A stretch of 64,000 nt of DNA, from positions 28,490-92,489 of the forward strand of contig QCPF01000002.1 of NCBI GenBank assembly GCA_003212655.1. Reading direction: 5' to 3'. Position 1 is the stretch's first letter, and every line of letters starts with the position of its first letter. Source of the stretch: Prochlorococcus sp. AG-436-D21 (GTDB taxonomy: Bacteria > Cyanobacteriota > Cyanobacteriia > PCC-6307 > Cyanobiaceae). The notes beneath the pieces were generated by a model. The model was not told the origin of the DNA, ran no database searches, and saw only the letters and a list, made by a program, of their open reading frames with translations. Of the stretch, positions 38,985 through 49,073 are shown piece after piece. The position numbers and the translations under genes are program-made.

Positions 38985-41900
38985 ATGACTATTAGCGATA
39001 AAATCAGAATTTACGAACTTTCCAGAGACTTAAATCTGGAAAATAAAGATATATTGGATGCCGCTCAAAAACTTTCAATTTCCGTAAAAAGTCACAGTAG
39101 TTCAATTAGTGCAGAAGAAGCAAAAAAAATAAAAAATCTTATTAATAAAAAAAATTCAGATAGAAAAATACTTTCTATCAAGAAACCTTTAACCCAAAAA
39201 GATAATTATAAACAAAACAAAGAAGATGAATCTTCTGTTATCTCTTCTATAAAAGGGAAACCTCTTAAAGATAATTCAAAGAAAAAACCATTGTTGACGA
39301 AACCTCTTAATAAACCTGAGAGTCAAAAAATAATTCCAAATAAACCTACAAATCTCAATAAACCAACAATTACCAATATTTCACAACCTCAAGCTAATCT
39401 TAAAAATCAAAATTTAAATAGTAAAACCGCACAAAATCTCAAACAAGATAAAAAAACTTTCCTAAATAACTCAACACCACCCATTAAAAGTCCTGTAAAT
39501 CCCCCTATCCAATTAATTAATAAGCCTATAAATATTAATAAGAATTCTAAATCTAATGAAACTTACCAGAACATCTCCAGTTCAGGGGGAAAAAGGCAAA
39601 TATTAAACAAACCTGACAAAAATTCGAACAAATCTAAAACACAAAATATTCATAACAAAATGTCTCCCCCTGAGCTCGTAGGAGCCCCAATAAGAAGAGA
39701 GGGACTCAATCAAAATAATAAGCAAAACATTTCTCCTAAACAAACTTTCCCCAATAGACCTGGCATGCCCAATAGACCTGGCATGTCCAATAAGCCTGGA
39801 ATGAGAAACAAACCATCAGATCAAAGTAGACCTGGATCGTTCAATAGACAAGCAAATACAAATAAACCTGGTGCTCCCAACAGACCTGGCATGCCCAACA
39901 GACCAGGCATGCCCAACAGGCCTGGAATAAGAAACAAACCATCAGATCAAAGTAGACCTGGATCGTTCAATAGACAAGTAAATACAAATAGGCCTGGTGC
40001 TCCTAACAGACCTGGCATGCCCAACAGACCTGGGACAAAATTTAATGGACAAAATTCACCTGGAATTAGAAAGCCAGTATCACCTAATGAACTCTTAAAA
40101 CTTCAAAAAAGTAATAAATCTGAGAATGACAAACAAGTTATAAATAATAACGAAAGACAAAAAATTGAGACAACGAAACAGAAAGCGAAAGCTCCAAATA
40201 GTCGTCCAAATACTGCCCCTAATTCAAAAAAACCACCCCATAAAACATTTTCAAATAATTCTAAAAAACCAGGTAAGACAGACTGGGACGATAGTGCAAA
40301 ACTTGAAGCATTAAGAAGCAAAAATCCCCAAAAACAAAGACAGAAAGTTCACATTATCGGCGAGAATGATGATTCATTAACATCTGAAACTAGTGGATAT
40401 TCTGGCGAAAAGATTTCAATCTTATCAGCTAGTTTAGCGCGTCCAAAAAAAGAAAAGTCTGATGAATCTAAATCTAATAAAAATATAAAACAATTTAAAA
40501 AGAAGAAAAAAGAGACTACTAGGCAAAGGCAGAAAAGAAGAGCTATGGAGTTAAAGGCTGCCAAAGAAGCCAAACAAGTTAGGCCTGAAATGATAATAGT
40601 ACCCCAAGATAATTTAACAGTTCAAGAATTAGCTGATAAATTAAGTCTTGAAAGTTCTGAAATTATAAAATCTCTTTTTTTCAAAGGAATAACTGCAACT
40701 GTTACACAATCACTAGATTTAGCAACTATTGAAACGGTAGCAGAAGAATTTGGGGTACCTGTTTTGCAAGATGATATCCAAGAAGCTGCTGAGAAAACAG
40801 TTGATATGATTGAATCTGAAGATATTGATAATCTAATAAGAAGACCACCTGTTATTACAGTGATGGGTCATGTAGATCATGGCAAAACAAGTCTTTTAGA
40901 TTCCATCAGAGAATCAAGAATAGCTTCTGGGGAAGCAGGTGGCATCACTCAACACATCGGAGCTTATCAAGTTGAATTTGAACATGAATCTCAAAAGAAA
41001 AAATTAACTTTTCTTGATACTCCTGGCCATGAAGCTTTTACTGCAATGAGAGCAAGGGGTACAAAGGTTACAGATGTAGCTGTTCTTGTGGTTGCCGCAG
41101 ATGATGGTTGTAGACCTCAAACACTAGAGGCTATCAGTCATGCAAGAGCTGCAAAAGTGCCAATTGTTGTTGCAATAAATAAAATTGACAAAGAAGGGGC
41201 ATCTCCAGACAGAGTAAAACAGGAACTATCAGAAAAAGATTTAATCGCTGAAGATTGGGGAGGCGATACAGTGATGGTTCCAGTAAGTGCTATCAAAAAA
41301 CAAAACATTGATAAATTGCTCGAAATGATTTTATTAGTTTCCGAAGTAGAGGATCTACAAGCAAACCCTGATAGATTTGCAAAAGGTACTGTTATTGAAG
41401 CCCACCTAGACAAAGCTAAAGGGCCTGTGGCTACTCTATTAATACAAAATGGGACCTTAAAATCTGGAGATGTTTTAGCTGCGGGTTCAGTCCTCGGAAA
41501 AATTAGAGCAATGGTAGATGAACATGGTAATAGAATTAAAGAAGCAGGACCATCATTCCCGGTGGAAGCACTAGGATTCAGTGAAGTACCCACAGCTGGA
41601 GATGAATTTGAAGTTTACCCTGATGAGAAAACTGCTAGAGCCATTGTTGGAGAAAGGGCAACAGATGCTAGAGCCACAAAATTAGCTCAGCAAATGGCCT
41701 CTAGAAGAGTCAGCTTATCATCTTTGTCAAATCAAGCAAATGATGGAGAACTAAAAGAGTTAAACTTGATTCTCAAAGCTGATGTTCAAGGTAGTGTTGA
41801 AGCAATATTAGGATCACTAGAACAGTTACCAAAAAATGAAGTTCAGGTCAGAGTTCTACTTTCTGCTCCTGGAGAAATCACTGAGACAGATATAGATCTC

Positions 41901-42368
41901 GCTGCTGCATCTGGTTCAGTAATCATTGGATTTAACACCTCATTAGCATCTGGTGCTAAGAGAGCAGCTGATGCCAATGACGTTGATATAAGAGAATATG
42001 AAGTAATATATAAACTCTTGGAAGATATTCAATTGGCAATGGAAGGACTACTTGAACCTGATCTTGTTGAAGAATCTTTAGGAACAGCCGAAGTTCGAGC
42101 AACCTTCTCAGTTGGTAAAGGAGCTATAGCAGGCTGCTATATACAAACTGGTAAATTACAACGGAATTGTTCGCTTAGAGTTATTCGATCAGATAAAGTA
42201 ATTTTTGAGGGTAATTTAGATTCACTGAAAAGGTCTAAAGATGATGTTAAAGAAGTAAATACAGGATTTGAATGTGGAGTTGGGTGCGATAAATTCTCTT
42301 CTTGGATTGATGGAGATATAATCGAAGCATTTAAATTTGTCACCAAAAAGAGAACATTAGCTCAATAA
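38985..42368 (+). CDS. infB: Translation initiation factor IF-2
   Basis: G domain [39 protein letters not shown]; long low-complexity N-terminal region. Confidence 0.97.
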   Translation: MTISDKIRIYELSRDLNLENKDILDAAQKLSISVKSHSSSISAEEAKKIKNLINKKNSDRKILSIKKPLTQKDNYKQNKEDESSVISSIKGKPLKDNSKKKPLLTKPLNKPESQKIIPNKPTNLNKPTITNISQPQANLKNQNLNSKTAQNLKQDKKTFLNNSTPPIKSPVNPPIQLINKPININKNSKSNETYQNISSSGGKRQILNKPDKNSNKSKTQNIHNKMSPPELVGAPIRREGLNQNNKQNISPKQTFPNRPGMPNRPGMSNKPGMRNKPSDQSRPGSFNRQANTNKPGAPNRPGMPNRPGMPNRPGIRNKPSDQSRPGSFNRQVNTNRPGAPNRPGMPNRPGTKFNGQNSPGIRKPVSPNELLKLQKSNKSENDKQVINNNERQKIETTKQKAKAPNSRPNTAPNSKKPPHKTFSNNSKKPGKTDWDDSAKLEALRSKNPQKQRQKVHIIGENDDSLTSETSGYSGEKISILSASLARPKKEKSDESKSNKNIKQFKKKKKETTRQRQKRRAMELKAAKEAKQVRPEMIIVPQDNLTVQELADKLSLESSEIIKSLFFKGITATVTQSLDLATIETVAEEFGVPVLQDDIQEAAEKTVDMIESEDIDNLIRRPPVITVMGHVDHGKTSLLDSIRESRIASGEAGGITQHIGAYQVEFEHESQKKKLTFLDTPGHEAFTAMRARGTKVTDVAVLVVAADDGCRPQTLEAISHARAAKVPIVVAINKIDKEGASPDRVKQELSEKDLIAEDWGGDTVMVPVSAIKKQNIDKLLEMILLVSEVEDLQANPDRFAKGTVIEAHLDKAKGPVATLLIQNGTLKSGDVLAAGSVLGKIRAMVDEHGNRIKEAGPSFPVEALGFSEVPTAGDEFEVYPDEKTARAIVGERATDARATKLAQQMASRRVSLSSLSNQANDGELKELNLILKADVQGSVEAILGSLEQLPKNEVQVRVLLSAPGEITETDIDLAAASGSVIIGFNTSLASGAKRAADANDVDIREYEVIYKLLEDIQLAMEGLLEPDLVEESLGTAEVRATFSVGKGAIAGCYIQTGKLQRNCSLRVIRSDKVIFEGNLDSLKRSKDDVKEVNTGFECGVGCDKFSSWIDGDIIEAFKFVTKKRTLAQ
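39753..40037 (+). repeat. In-frame tandem/compound repeat in the infB N-terminal region (NRPGMP units; 126-nt duplicated block)
   Basis: aatagacctggcatgccc-type 18-nt units; the block beginning atgagaaacaaaccatcagatcaaagtagacctggatcgttcaatagacaa at 39801 recurs nearly exactly at 39927. Confidence 0.9.
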
Positions 42369-42383
42369 AAAAAATTTAACTTA

Positions 42384-42620
42384 TCAATCCTTGTTCTTAT
42401 CAAAGAACAATAAGGTTGGGAATATTATGCAAGCACCAAATTGTATAAAAAGATTATTTTGCTGTAATTCACCACCAGTTGCAATTTTTGAAAGCATAAT
42501 TATAAGACCTAAAAATGCTGAACCACTAAAAGCTATCCACAATATTCTTCTCAACCCCTTAAAAGGTGACTGGGACTCTTTCAATAATTTCTTTTTTAAT
42601 TCAGGATCTATTTTTGACAT
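42384..42620 (-). CDS. DUF3493-family small membrane protein
   Basis: DPELKKKLLKESQSPFKGLRRILWIAFSGSAFLGLIIML; two hydrophobic segments. Confidence 0.75.
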   Translation of the reverse strand: MSKIDPELKKKLLKESQSPFKGLRRILWIAFSGSAFLGLIIMLSKIATGGELQQNNLFIQFGACIIFPTLLFFDKNKD

Positions 42621-42675
42621 TAATAAACTAAATTATAAAATTAATTTTATATGAAAATATCAATATTTTAGCATT

Positions 42676-42747
42676 GCCGATATAGCTCAGCGGTAGAGCA
42701 ACTGTCTCGTAAACAGTAGGTCATTGGTTCAATTCCAATTATCGGCA
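42676..42747 (+). tRNA. tRNA-Thr (anticodon CGT)
   Basis: Acceptor GCCGATA/TATCGGC, D-arm GCTCAGCGGTAGAGC, anticodon arm ACTGT-CTCGTAA-ACAGT, T-arm with GGTTCAATTCC, discriminator A. Confidence 0.95.
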
Positions 42748-42772
42748 TTTTAAAAGCAAATTAAATTTAAAA

Positions 42773-44326
42773 ATGTTTAGTAAAAATTCAAAATTTAAAT
42801 ATCTTTTTAAACTAATTATCTTTGTTCCTCTCATCTTTTATTTCGGCAAAAGAAGTTATATTGCTTTTGATGAAGGATTTTATGCACTACAAGCTAGATG
42901 GATACTGGAAAAAGGAAACTGGACAATTCCTCTTTGGTGGGATGAATATGTATTAGATAGAACAATAGGATTACAGTTTTTGATTGCAAAGTCACAAGAG
43001 TTATTTGGAAGAAATATTTTTTCTGCATATCTGCCCACAACAACCGCTTCAGTATTGATGCTATTCATAACTTATAAATTACATGAAGAATTATTTAACA
43101 AAAAATATGCAATTATATCTCCACTAATACTTTCTACTACATATTTGTGGTTTGATTACTCACACTTAGCTACTCAAGATATTATTTATGCATGTTTAGT
43201 AACTATTGGACTATTATCTATAGTCAAAATAAAAAGTAAAGATAATAAATTTTATATTCTGCTTTTTGGAATTTGGATTGGTTTAGCTTTTATGATGAAA
43301 ACTTTTTTAGTATTTGTACCACTAATATCACTCCTTCCATATTTTTGTATAAAAAGGAATCTTTTACTCAGTAAATTCTTTTGGGTTGGATTACTAATTG
43401 GATTTATTCCTTTTTTATTTTGGACGTTATCTATCAACCCTTATCTAGAGAAAAATATTATTTTTTATTTAGTCGAAAAATTTACCTCTCTATCTAATAA
43501 AAATACTTTCACAAATTCTTTCCATTATTATTTTTGGAATATTCCCGCAACATTTCTGCCATGGAGTCTTTTCGCAATTATTGGAACAATATATAATATT
43601 TCCCAAAGTAAAGAAAATAAATATATACTCACTTTTTTCCCATTAATATTAATAGTAACTCTGAGTATTTTTTCTACGAAAACGCCATATTATCCCCTAC
43701 AAGTCTCATCTATTTTTTCATTAAATGCTTATGTAGGGATAAAATATTTGTTCAATTCTAAAAGATATAGCCAAATTTTTTTATTTATAACTTCAAAAAT
43801 AATTCCAATATTTATATTTTCTCTAACTTTCACATACTATTATTTCTTTAAAAATACAATTTATTTTAACTCCAAAGAAAATACATTTTTAATTCTAGGA
43901 TTACTATTCTTAGGACTATCTTGGTCTTTTATAAATTATAAAAAATCATTCAAAGAAATATTAATAATTCTAATAATTGGGCCTTACTTATTTACTTCAT
44001 TTCTTTTGCAATCAGGATTATTCACAGATAGATCTAGAGAACTCAGAGAAAAAATGGAGTACGTAGCATCTCTTGATATAGTAAAAAATCAGCCGATAAA
44101 AGTTGATAAGTCAGGCATAAAGGATGCTCTATCCCAATCAAAAATCATAAGAATTTCTTTATTAACTCCTAAACTAGGTGAAGGATTAGAAAATATTGAT
44201 CAGTTAAAAAAGTCAGAATTAGCATGGACTACTGACCATAAAAAAATAATAAACAATGATTATTCTTATGACTTGATATATGAAAATGAAATTTTAAAAC
44301 CATGGAAATTAATTTTAAAAAAGTAA
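42773..44326 (+). CDS. ArnT/PMT-like (GT39/GT83-type) membrane glycosyltransferase
   Basis: DEGFYALQARWILEKGNWTIPLWWDEYVLDRTIGLQFLIA pattern and many TM helices. Confidence 0.82.
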   Translation: MFSKNSKFKYLFKLIIFVPLIFYFGKRSYIAFDEGFYALQARWILEKGNWTIPLWWDEYVLDRTIGLQFLIAKSQELFGRNIFSAYLPTTTASVLMLFITYKLHEELFNKKYAIISPLILSTTYLWFDYSHLATQDIIYACLVTIGLLSIVKIKSKDNKFYILLFGIWIGLAFMMKTFLVFVPLISLLPYFCIKRNLLLSKFFWVGLLIGFIPFLFWTLSINPYLEKNIIFYLVEKFTSLSNKNTFTNSFHYYFWNIPATFLPWSLFAIIGTIYNISQSKENKYILTFFPLILIVTLSIFSTKTPYYPLQVSSIFSLNAYVGIKYLFNSKRYSQIFLFITSKIIPIFIFSLTFTYYYFFKNTIYFNSKENTFLILGLLFLGLSWSFINYKKSFKEILIILIIGPYLFTSFLLQSGLFTDRSRELREKMEYVASLDIVKNQPIKVDKSGIKDALSQSKIIRISLLTPKLGEGLENIDQLKKSELAWTTDHKKIINNDYSYDLIYENEILKPWKLILKK

Positions 44327-44367
44327 AGAATAAATATATAATTAATAGTCGTTTGTAATCTTGAATA

Positions 44368-45459
44368 ATGAAATCTTTTGATAGTTGGAATTTAACTAAT
44401 AATAAACTTCATCAATTATTTAAAGAAAATAACGAATTTATTTCCATTAAAGTTCGTGGAAATACTTGGGAGCCAATTACAAGATGGCTAAAATTAGATT
44501 CAAGAATTTTTAGAGAAACCACTACCAAAGCAAGAATAACTTTATGCGATATTGAATCTCTAGCAGAAATTTATAACTATAGATCAATTAGATGGAAAGC
44601 AAAAAAACTAACCCCTCTGTCCACTAAGTTAATTCCAAAATCTTTAAAAAATATTTTTCGTAAAATACCAATCATAAGACAACTTGCTTACGAACTTGAA
44701 ATAGTTTTTTATAAATATAATGAAAGTTCTTCTGGACATTTAGTATCAATAGTAATTCCCGCAAGAAATGAAGCTGGCAATAAAGAACTTTTAATTAATG
44801 CTTTAAATAAATTCAAAAATATACCAAATAAATTAGAAATTATATTTGTTGAAGGTAATAGCGATGATAATACTTATGAAATTTTGAAAGACTTAAAAGA
44901 AAAATTCTCAAATTTCTTCAAGATATCTCTTTTAAAACAAACTTCTAAAGGCAAGAAAAATGCAGTCGTAGAGGGATTTAATATTTCTTCAGGTGAGACC
45001 CTCGCCATAGTTGATAGTGATTTTACTGTAGATATTGATGACAGTATTGCAGCAATTCTGGAATCAACCAAAAATAAAAATATCCTAATTAATTGCGCTC
45101 GCACAACTTTTCCAATGGAAAAAAATGCGATGAGATGGGCAAATTATATAGGCAATAGACTCTTCGCAATATTTCTATCAATTATAATAAATAAGCCTGT
45201 ATCAGATTCACTATGTGGAACAAAAGTTTTTTCAAGAAAATTCTTTAAACTTATGAAAAATAATGGAAGTTGGGAGTCAAAGTCTGACCCATTTGGAGAC
45301 TTTACAATAATATTTGAAGCTGCAAACAACAATATTAAAATACTAAATTACCCAGTTAGATATTACGCTAGAAAATCTGGAGCGCCAAATATATCTAGAT
45401 GGATTGATGGATTAAAACTTCTCAAAGTATGCTGGATTTATATAATTTCTGATCTATGA
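44368..45459 (+). CDS. Family 2 glycosyltransferase with atypical N-terminal extension
   Basis: SIVIPARNEAGNKELL...EIIFVEGNSDDNTYEIL...LAIVDSDFTVDIDD (DXD-type); GT-A fold begins about residue 125. Confidence 0.83.
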   Translation: MKSFDSWNLTNNKLHQLFKENNEFISIKVRGNTWEPITRWLKLDSRIFRETTTKARITLCDIESLAEIYNYRSIRWKAKKLTPLSTKLIPKSLKNIFRKIPIIRQLAYELEIVFYKYNESSSGHLVSIVIPARNEAGNKELLINALNKFKNIPNKLEIIFVEGNSDDNTYEILKDLKEKFSNFFKISLLKQTSKGKKNAVVEGFNISSGETLAIVDSDFTVDIDDSIAAILESTKNKNILINCARTTFPMEKNAMRWANYIGNRLFAIFLSIIINKPVSDSLCGTKVFSRKFFKLMKNNGSWESKSDPFGDFTIIFEAANNNIKILNYPVRYYARKSGAPNISRWIDGLKLLKVCWIYIISDL

Positions 45460-45565
45460 ATTAAATAAAATTTTCGTCAGTATTATCTTAGGATTTCAAA
45501 TTTCTCCAAATTAGTAATAAAGTAGTTAGATTCTTATACATAATAAATTCATTAAATTTCATGAC

Positions 45566-47185
45566 ATGAATTTTAATTTGAAGTTCGAAAAATTAAATAA
45601 AAAAAGTTACCACAGAAAGCACTATGGAAAAATCCTAACTGTTAGACTGCCTTGTAATCCAATATTTCCAATAGGGCCCATTTATTTAGCTGACCATATA
45701 CATAAATGTTTTCCAGATATAGAGCAGCAATTCATAGATCTAGCAATAATTCCATCTAATAAAGTCTCCAAATATTTAACTAGAAAAATTGATCAATTTA
45801 GACCACACTTAATCATTTTTTCATGGAGAGATATACAAATTTATGCACCTGTTGATGGTAGAAGTGGAAATCCCCTACAAAACTCTTTTGAAGTTTTTTA
45901 CTCAAAGAATATTTTAAAAAAAATTAGAGGTTCTTGGGGAGGATTAAAATTAATTGCATCTCATTATGGAGAAATACATAGAAATACTTCTTTAGTAAAG
46001 ATGGGACTAAAAAGAGCACAAAAATACAACAAAAATATAAAAGTGATTTTAGGAGGTGGTGCTGTTAGCGTCTTCTATGAACAATTAGGAAATTTACTTC
46101 CAAAAGGGACAGTTATTTCTGTTGGAGAGGGAGAAAATCTAATGGAGAAAATCATTAGAGGAGATTCTATTGAGAAAGAAAGATGTTATTTTGCTGGACA
46201 AAAACCTCGGAACAAATTAATACACGAACAACCTTCAGGTGCAGTTAAAACTGCCTGCAACTATCAATATATTAAATCAATATGGCCTGAATTCAATTGG
46301 TATATAGAGGGAGGTGATTACTATGTAGGGGTTCAAACCAAAAGAGGTTGTCCGCATAACTGTTGTTTTTGTGTTTATACAGTAGTGGAGGGCAAGCAGG
46401 TTCGCGTTAATCCTGTGAACGAAGTAATTCAAGAAATGAAGCAACTATATGATCTCGGAGTAAGGGGATTTTGGTTCACAGATGCACAGTTTATTCCAGC
46501 CAAAAAACATATTGAGGATGCAAAAACACTTTTGCAAGCTATTAAGGACCAAGGCTGGAACGACATTAATTGGGCTGCATACATCAGAGCAGATAATATT
46601 GATGCTGAGCTGGCTCAGCTTATGGTTGATACTGGTATGAGCTATTTTGAAATAGGTATCACTTCAGGATCTCAAGAACTTGTTAGAAAAATGAGATTAG
46701 CTTATGACCTTGAAACTGTATTAAATAATTGCAGAATGCTAGTCCAATCAGGTTTTAAGAAACATGTTTCAGTTAATTATTCATTTAATGTTTTTGACGA
46801 AACACCAAGCACCATTAGACAAACAATTGCTTACCATAGAGAATTAGAAAATATTTTTGGAAAAGGCTTAGTTGATCCAGCTATATTCTTTATAGGTTTG
46901 CAACCTCACACTCTTCTTGAGAAGTACGCATTGGACCATAAAATTTTGAAACCCAATTATAATCCAATGAGCATGATGCCCTGGACAGCTAGAAAACTTC
47001 TTTGGAATCCAGGCTTATTAGGGGAAAAACTTGGTCAGGTTTGCTTGGAAGCTTTTGATAATCCTGAAGACGAATTTGGCAAAACAGTTATCGATATTCT
47101 TGAGAGAGAATATGGAAAGTCTTCCTTAAAAGAATCCTTAAAAGTCCGTCCTTTATCAGCAAGGAAATTAGCTCACTCTAAATAA
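45566..47185 (+). CDS. Radical SAM protein (B12-binding-domain type, Fe-S oxidoreductase)
   Basis: CX3CX2C motif KRGCPHNCCFCVYTVVEG; GVRGFWFTDAQFIPAKKHIEDAKTLLQAI; N-terminal Rossmann-like domain VILGGGAVSVFYEQL...GEGENLMEKII. Confidence 0.87.
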   Translation: MNFNLKFEKLNKKSYHRKHYGKILTVRLPCNPIFPIGPIYLADHIHKCFPDIEQQFIDLAIIPSNKVSKYLTRKIDQFRPHLIIFSWRDIQIYAPVDGRSGNPLQNSFEVFYSKNILKKIRGSWGGLKLIASHYGEIHRNTSLVKMGLKRAQKYNKNIKVILGGGAVSVFYEQLGNLLPKGTVISVGEGENLMEKIIRGDSIEKERCYFAGQKPRNKLIHEQPSGAVKTACNYQYIKSIWPEFNWYIEGGDYYVGVQTKRGCPHNCCFCVYTVVEGKQVRVNPVNEVIQEMKQLYDLGVRGFWFTDAQFIPAKKHIEDAKTLLQAIKDQGWNDINWAAYIRADNIDAELAQLMVDTGMSYFEIGITSGSQELVRKMRLAYDLETVLNNCRMLVQSGFKKHVSVNYSFNVFDETPSTIRQTIAYHRELENIFGKGLVDPAIFFIGLQPHTLLEKYALDHKILKPNYNPMSMMPWTARKLLWNPGLLGEKLGQVCLEAFDNPEDEFGKTVIDILEREYGKSSLKESLKVRPLSARKLAHSK

Positions 47186-47200
47186 TAAATTCAACCGTCA

Positions 47201-47530
47201 TTAATCCTCTTTCTCAATTGAACTAGAAATCCCTTTAGATTTTAGTGATTCAGAGTAGAATTCTGCTGGCTCTAAATCACAAACAATTACCAAACCTATA
47301 CCAGTATTGTGTGCCTCTAGCATTATTGCAATAGCATCTTGTTCACTTAATTGCGGAACAACTTCTCGCAGTGAAATAGTGACATACTCCATAGAATTCA
47401 CTGGGTCATTATGAAGTAAAACCTTATATTTTGGAGATTTGTTTTTTAATTCAGCAGGTTTCTTTTCAATTACTGCTGAATTATTATTTGCACTTTGTTC
47501 TAACTTTATAGATAGCATTAAATTTATCAA
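47201..47530 (-). CDS. clpS: ATP-dependent Clp protease adaptor ClpS
   Basis: YKVLLHNDPVNSMEYVTISLREVVPQLSEQDAIAIMLEAHNTGIGLVIVCDLEPAEFY. Confidence 0.93.
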   Translation of the reverse strand: MINLMLSIKLEQSANNNSAVIEKKPAELKNKSPKYKVLLHNDPVNSMEYVTISLREVVPQLSEQDAIAIMLEAHNTGIGLVIVCDLEPAEFYSESLKSKGISSSIEKED

Positions 47531-47551
47531 AGTTTAAATTTTACTAGTTAA

Positions 47552-48778
47552 TTATATATTAATTATTCTCTCCATTGCATCAAGGACGTTTGATCTTGAG
47601 TTGAATGCTGACAAGCGAAAATAACCCTCTCCTGCTAATCCAAATCCGCTCCCAGGTGTGCCCACTACACTAACTTTTTGGAGAAGGAAATCAAAAAAGT
47701 CCCAAGATGTCATTTGATCTGGAACTTTAATCCAGATGTAAGGAGCGTTGACCCCACCATAAACTTTATATCCTGAATTCTGAAGTTTATTTTTCATGAT
47801 TTTTGCATTTTCCATATAAAAATCAATTAAAAATTTCACCTGTTTTTTCCCTTCAGGAGAATAAACAGCCTCTGCACCTTTCTGAACCACATAACTTACT
47901 CCATTGAACTTTGTAGATTGTCGCCTATTCCAAAGAGGCCATAACTCTATTTCCTCATTTGTTGAACTCAAACCTTTGAGATCCTTAGGTATTACCGTAA
48001 AAGCACATCTAACTCCAGTGAATCCTGCATTCTTTGAAAAAGATCTAAATTCGATAGCACAATCCTTTGCCCCTTCAATCTCATATATTGAATGTGGAAT
48101 ATCATTATCTTGGATAAATGCTTCATAAGCAGCATCATAAAGTATCAGAGATTTGTTTTGAAGGGCATAGTCAACCCACTTTTTCAATTCTTCTTTATTA
48201 ATCGTTGCTCCTGTCGGATTATTAGGAAAACAAAGATATAAGATATCAATTTTCTTTTCAGGTAGTTCTGGCAAAAAGTTATTACCTTCGTTTATTGCAA
48301 GATAAGTCAATCCTTGATAAGTACCATTCTCCAGAGCATCTCCAGTTCTGCCTGTCATAACATTACTATCTACATAAACAGGGTAAACAGGATCTGTTAC
48401 AGCAATTGAATTATCTTTTCCAAGAATATCTAAAATATTGCTACTGTCGCATTTAGAACCATCTGAAACAAAGATTTCTTCAGGCGAGATTTGACAGCCT
48501 CTCGAAATAAAATCATGCTCAGATATTTTTTCTCTAAGCCAAGAATAACCTTGTTCTGGACCATAACCTCTAAAACCATCTGTTGTTCCCATATCATCTA
48601 AAGCTTTACCCATAGCCTCTATGCATGCTCTAGGTAATGGTTCTGTAACATCTCCTATACCCAGCTTAATGATTTCAGCATTCTTATTTGATTGAGAATA
48701 TATTTTTACCCTTTTAGCAATTTCAGGAAATAAATAGCCTGCTTTGAGTTTTAAATAATTTTCGTTTACTTGAACCAC
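47552..48778 (-). CDS. dapL: LL-diaminopimelate aminotransferase
   Basis: [72 protein letters not shown]. Confidence 0.95.
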   Translation of the reverse strand: MVQVNENYLKLKAGYLFPEIAKRVKIYSQSNKNAEIIKLGIGDVTEPLPRACIEAMGKALDDMGTTDGFRGYGPEQGYSWLREKISEHDFISRGCQISPEEIFVSDGSKCDSSNILDILGKDNSIAVTDPVYPVYVDSNVMTGRTGDALENGTYQGLTYLAINEGNNFLPELPEKKIDILYLCFPNNPTGATINKEELKKWVDYALQNKSLILYDAAYEAFIQDNDIPHSIYEIEGAKDCAIEFRSFSKNAGFTGVRCAFTVIPKDLKGLSSTNEEIELWPLWNRRQSTKFNGVSYVVQKGAEAVYSPEGKKQVKFLIDFYMENAKIMKNKLQNSGYKVYGGVNAPYIWIKVPDQMTSWDFFDFLLQKVSVVGTPGSGFGLAGEGYFRLSAFNSRSNVLDAMERIINI

Positions 48779-49073
48779 TTTAGAAAAAAAATTTCGCCAA
48801 TATAAGAATAATGTATCAACGTGCTTTAGTGGTGATTAGATGTTAATATTAGTTCAGTTATGATTGATTTTAGAGATAATCATAGCTATGAATTCAATTT
48901 CAATTAGTTTGAAAATCGTTTAAAGCTTTATAAATAGTAGAATTCAATCACTATTAACTTTATTAAGTCTAAAAAGTAAATAATTAAAGCTATAAAAATT
49001 GCTTTATTAAAAAAATAAAAATCTACCTCTTTAATTTAGTTGATTTTCAAAATCCAAATCATTCAGAAAATAT

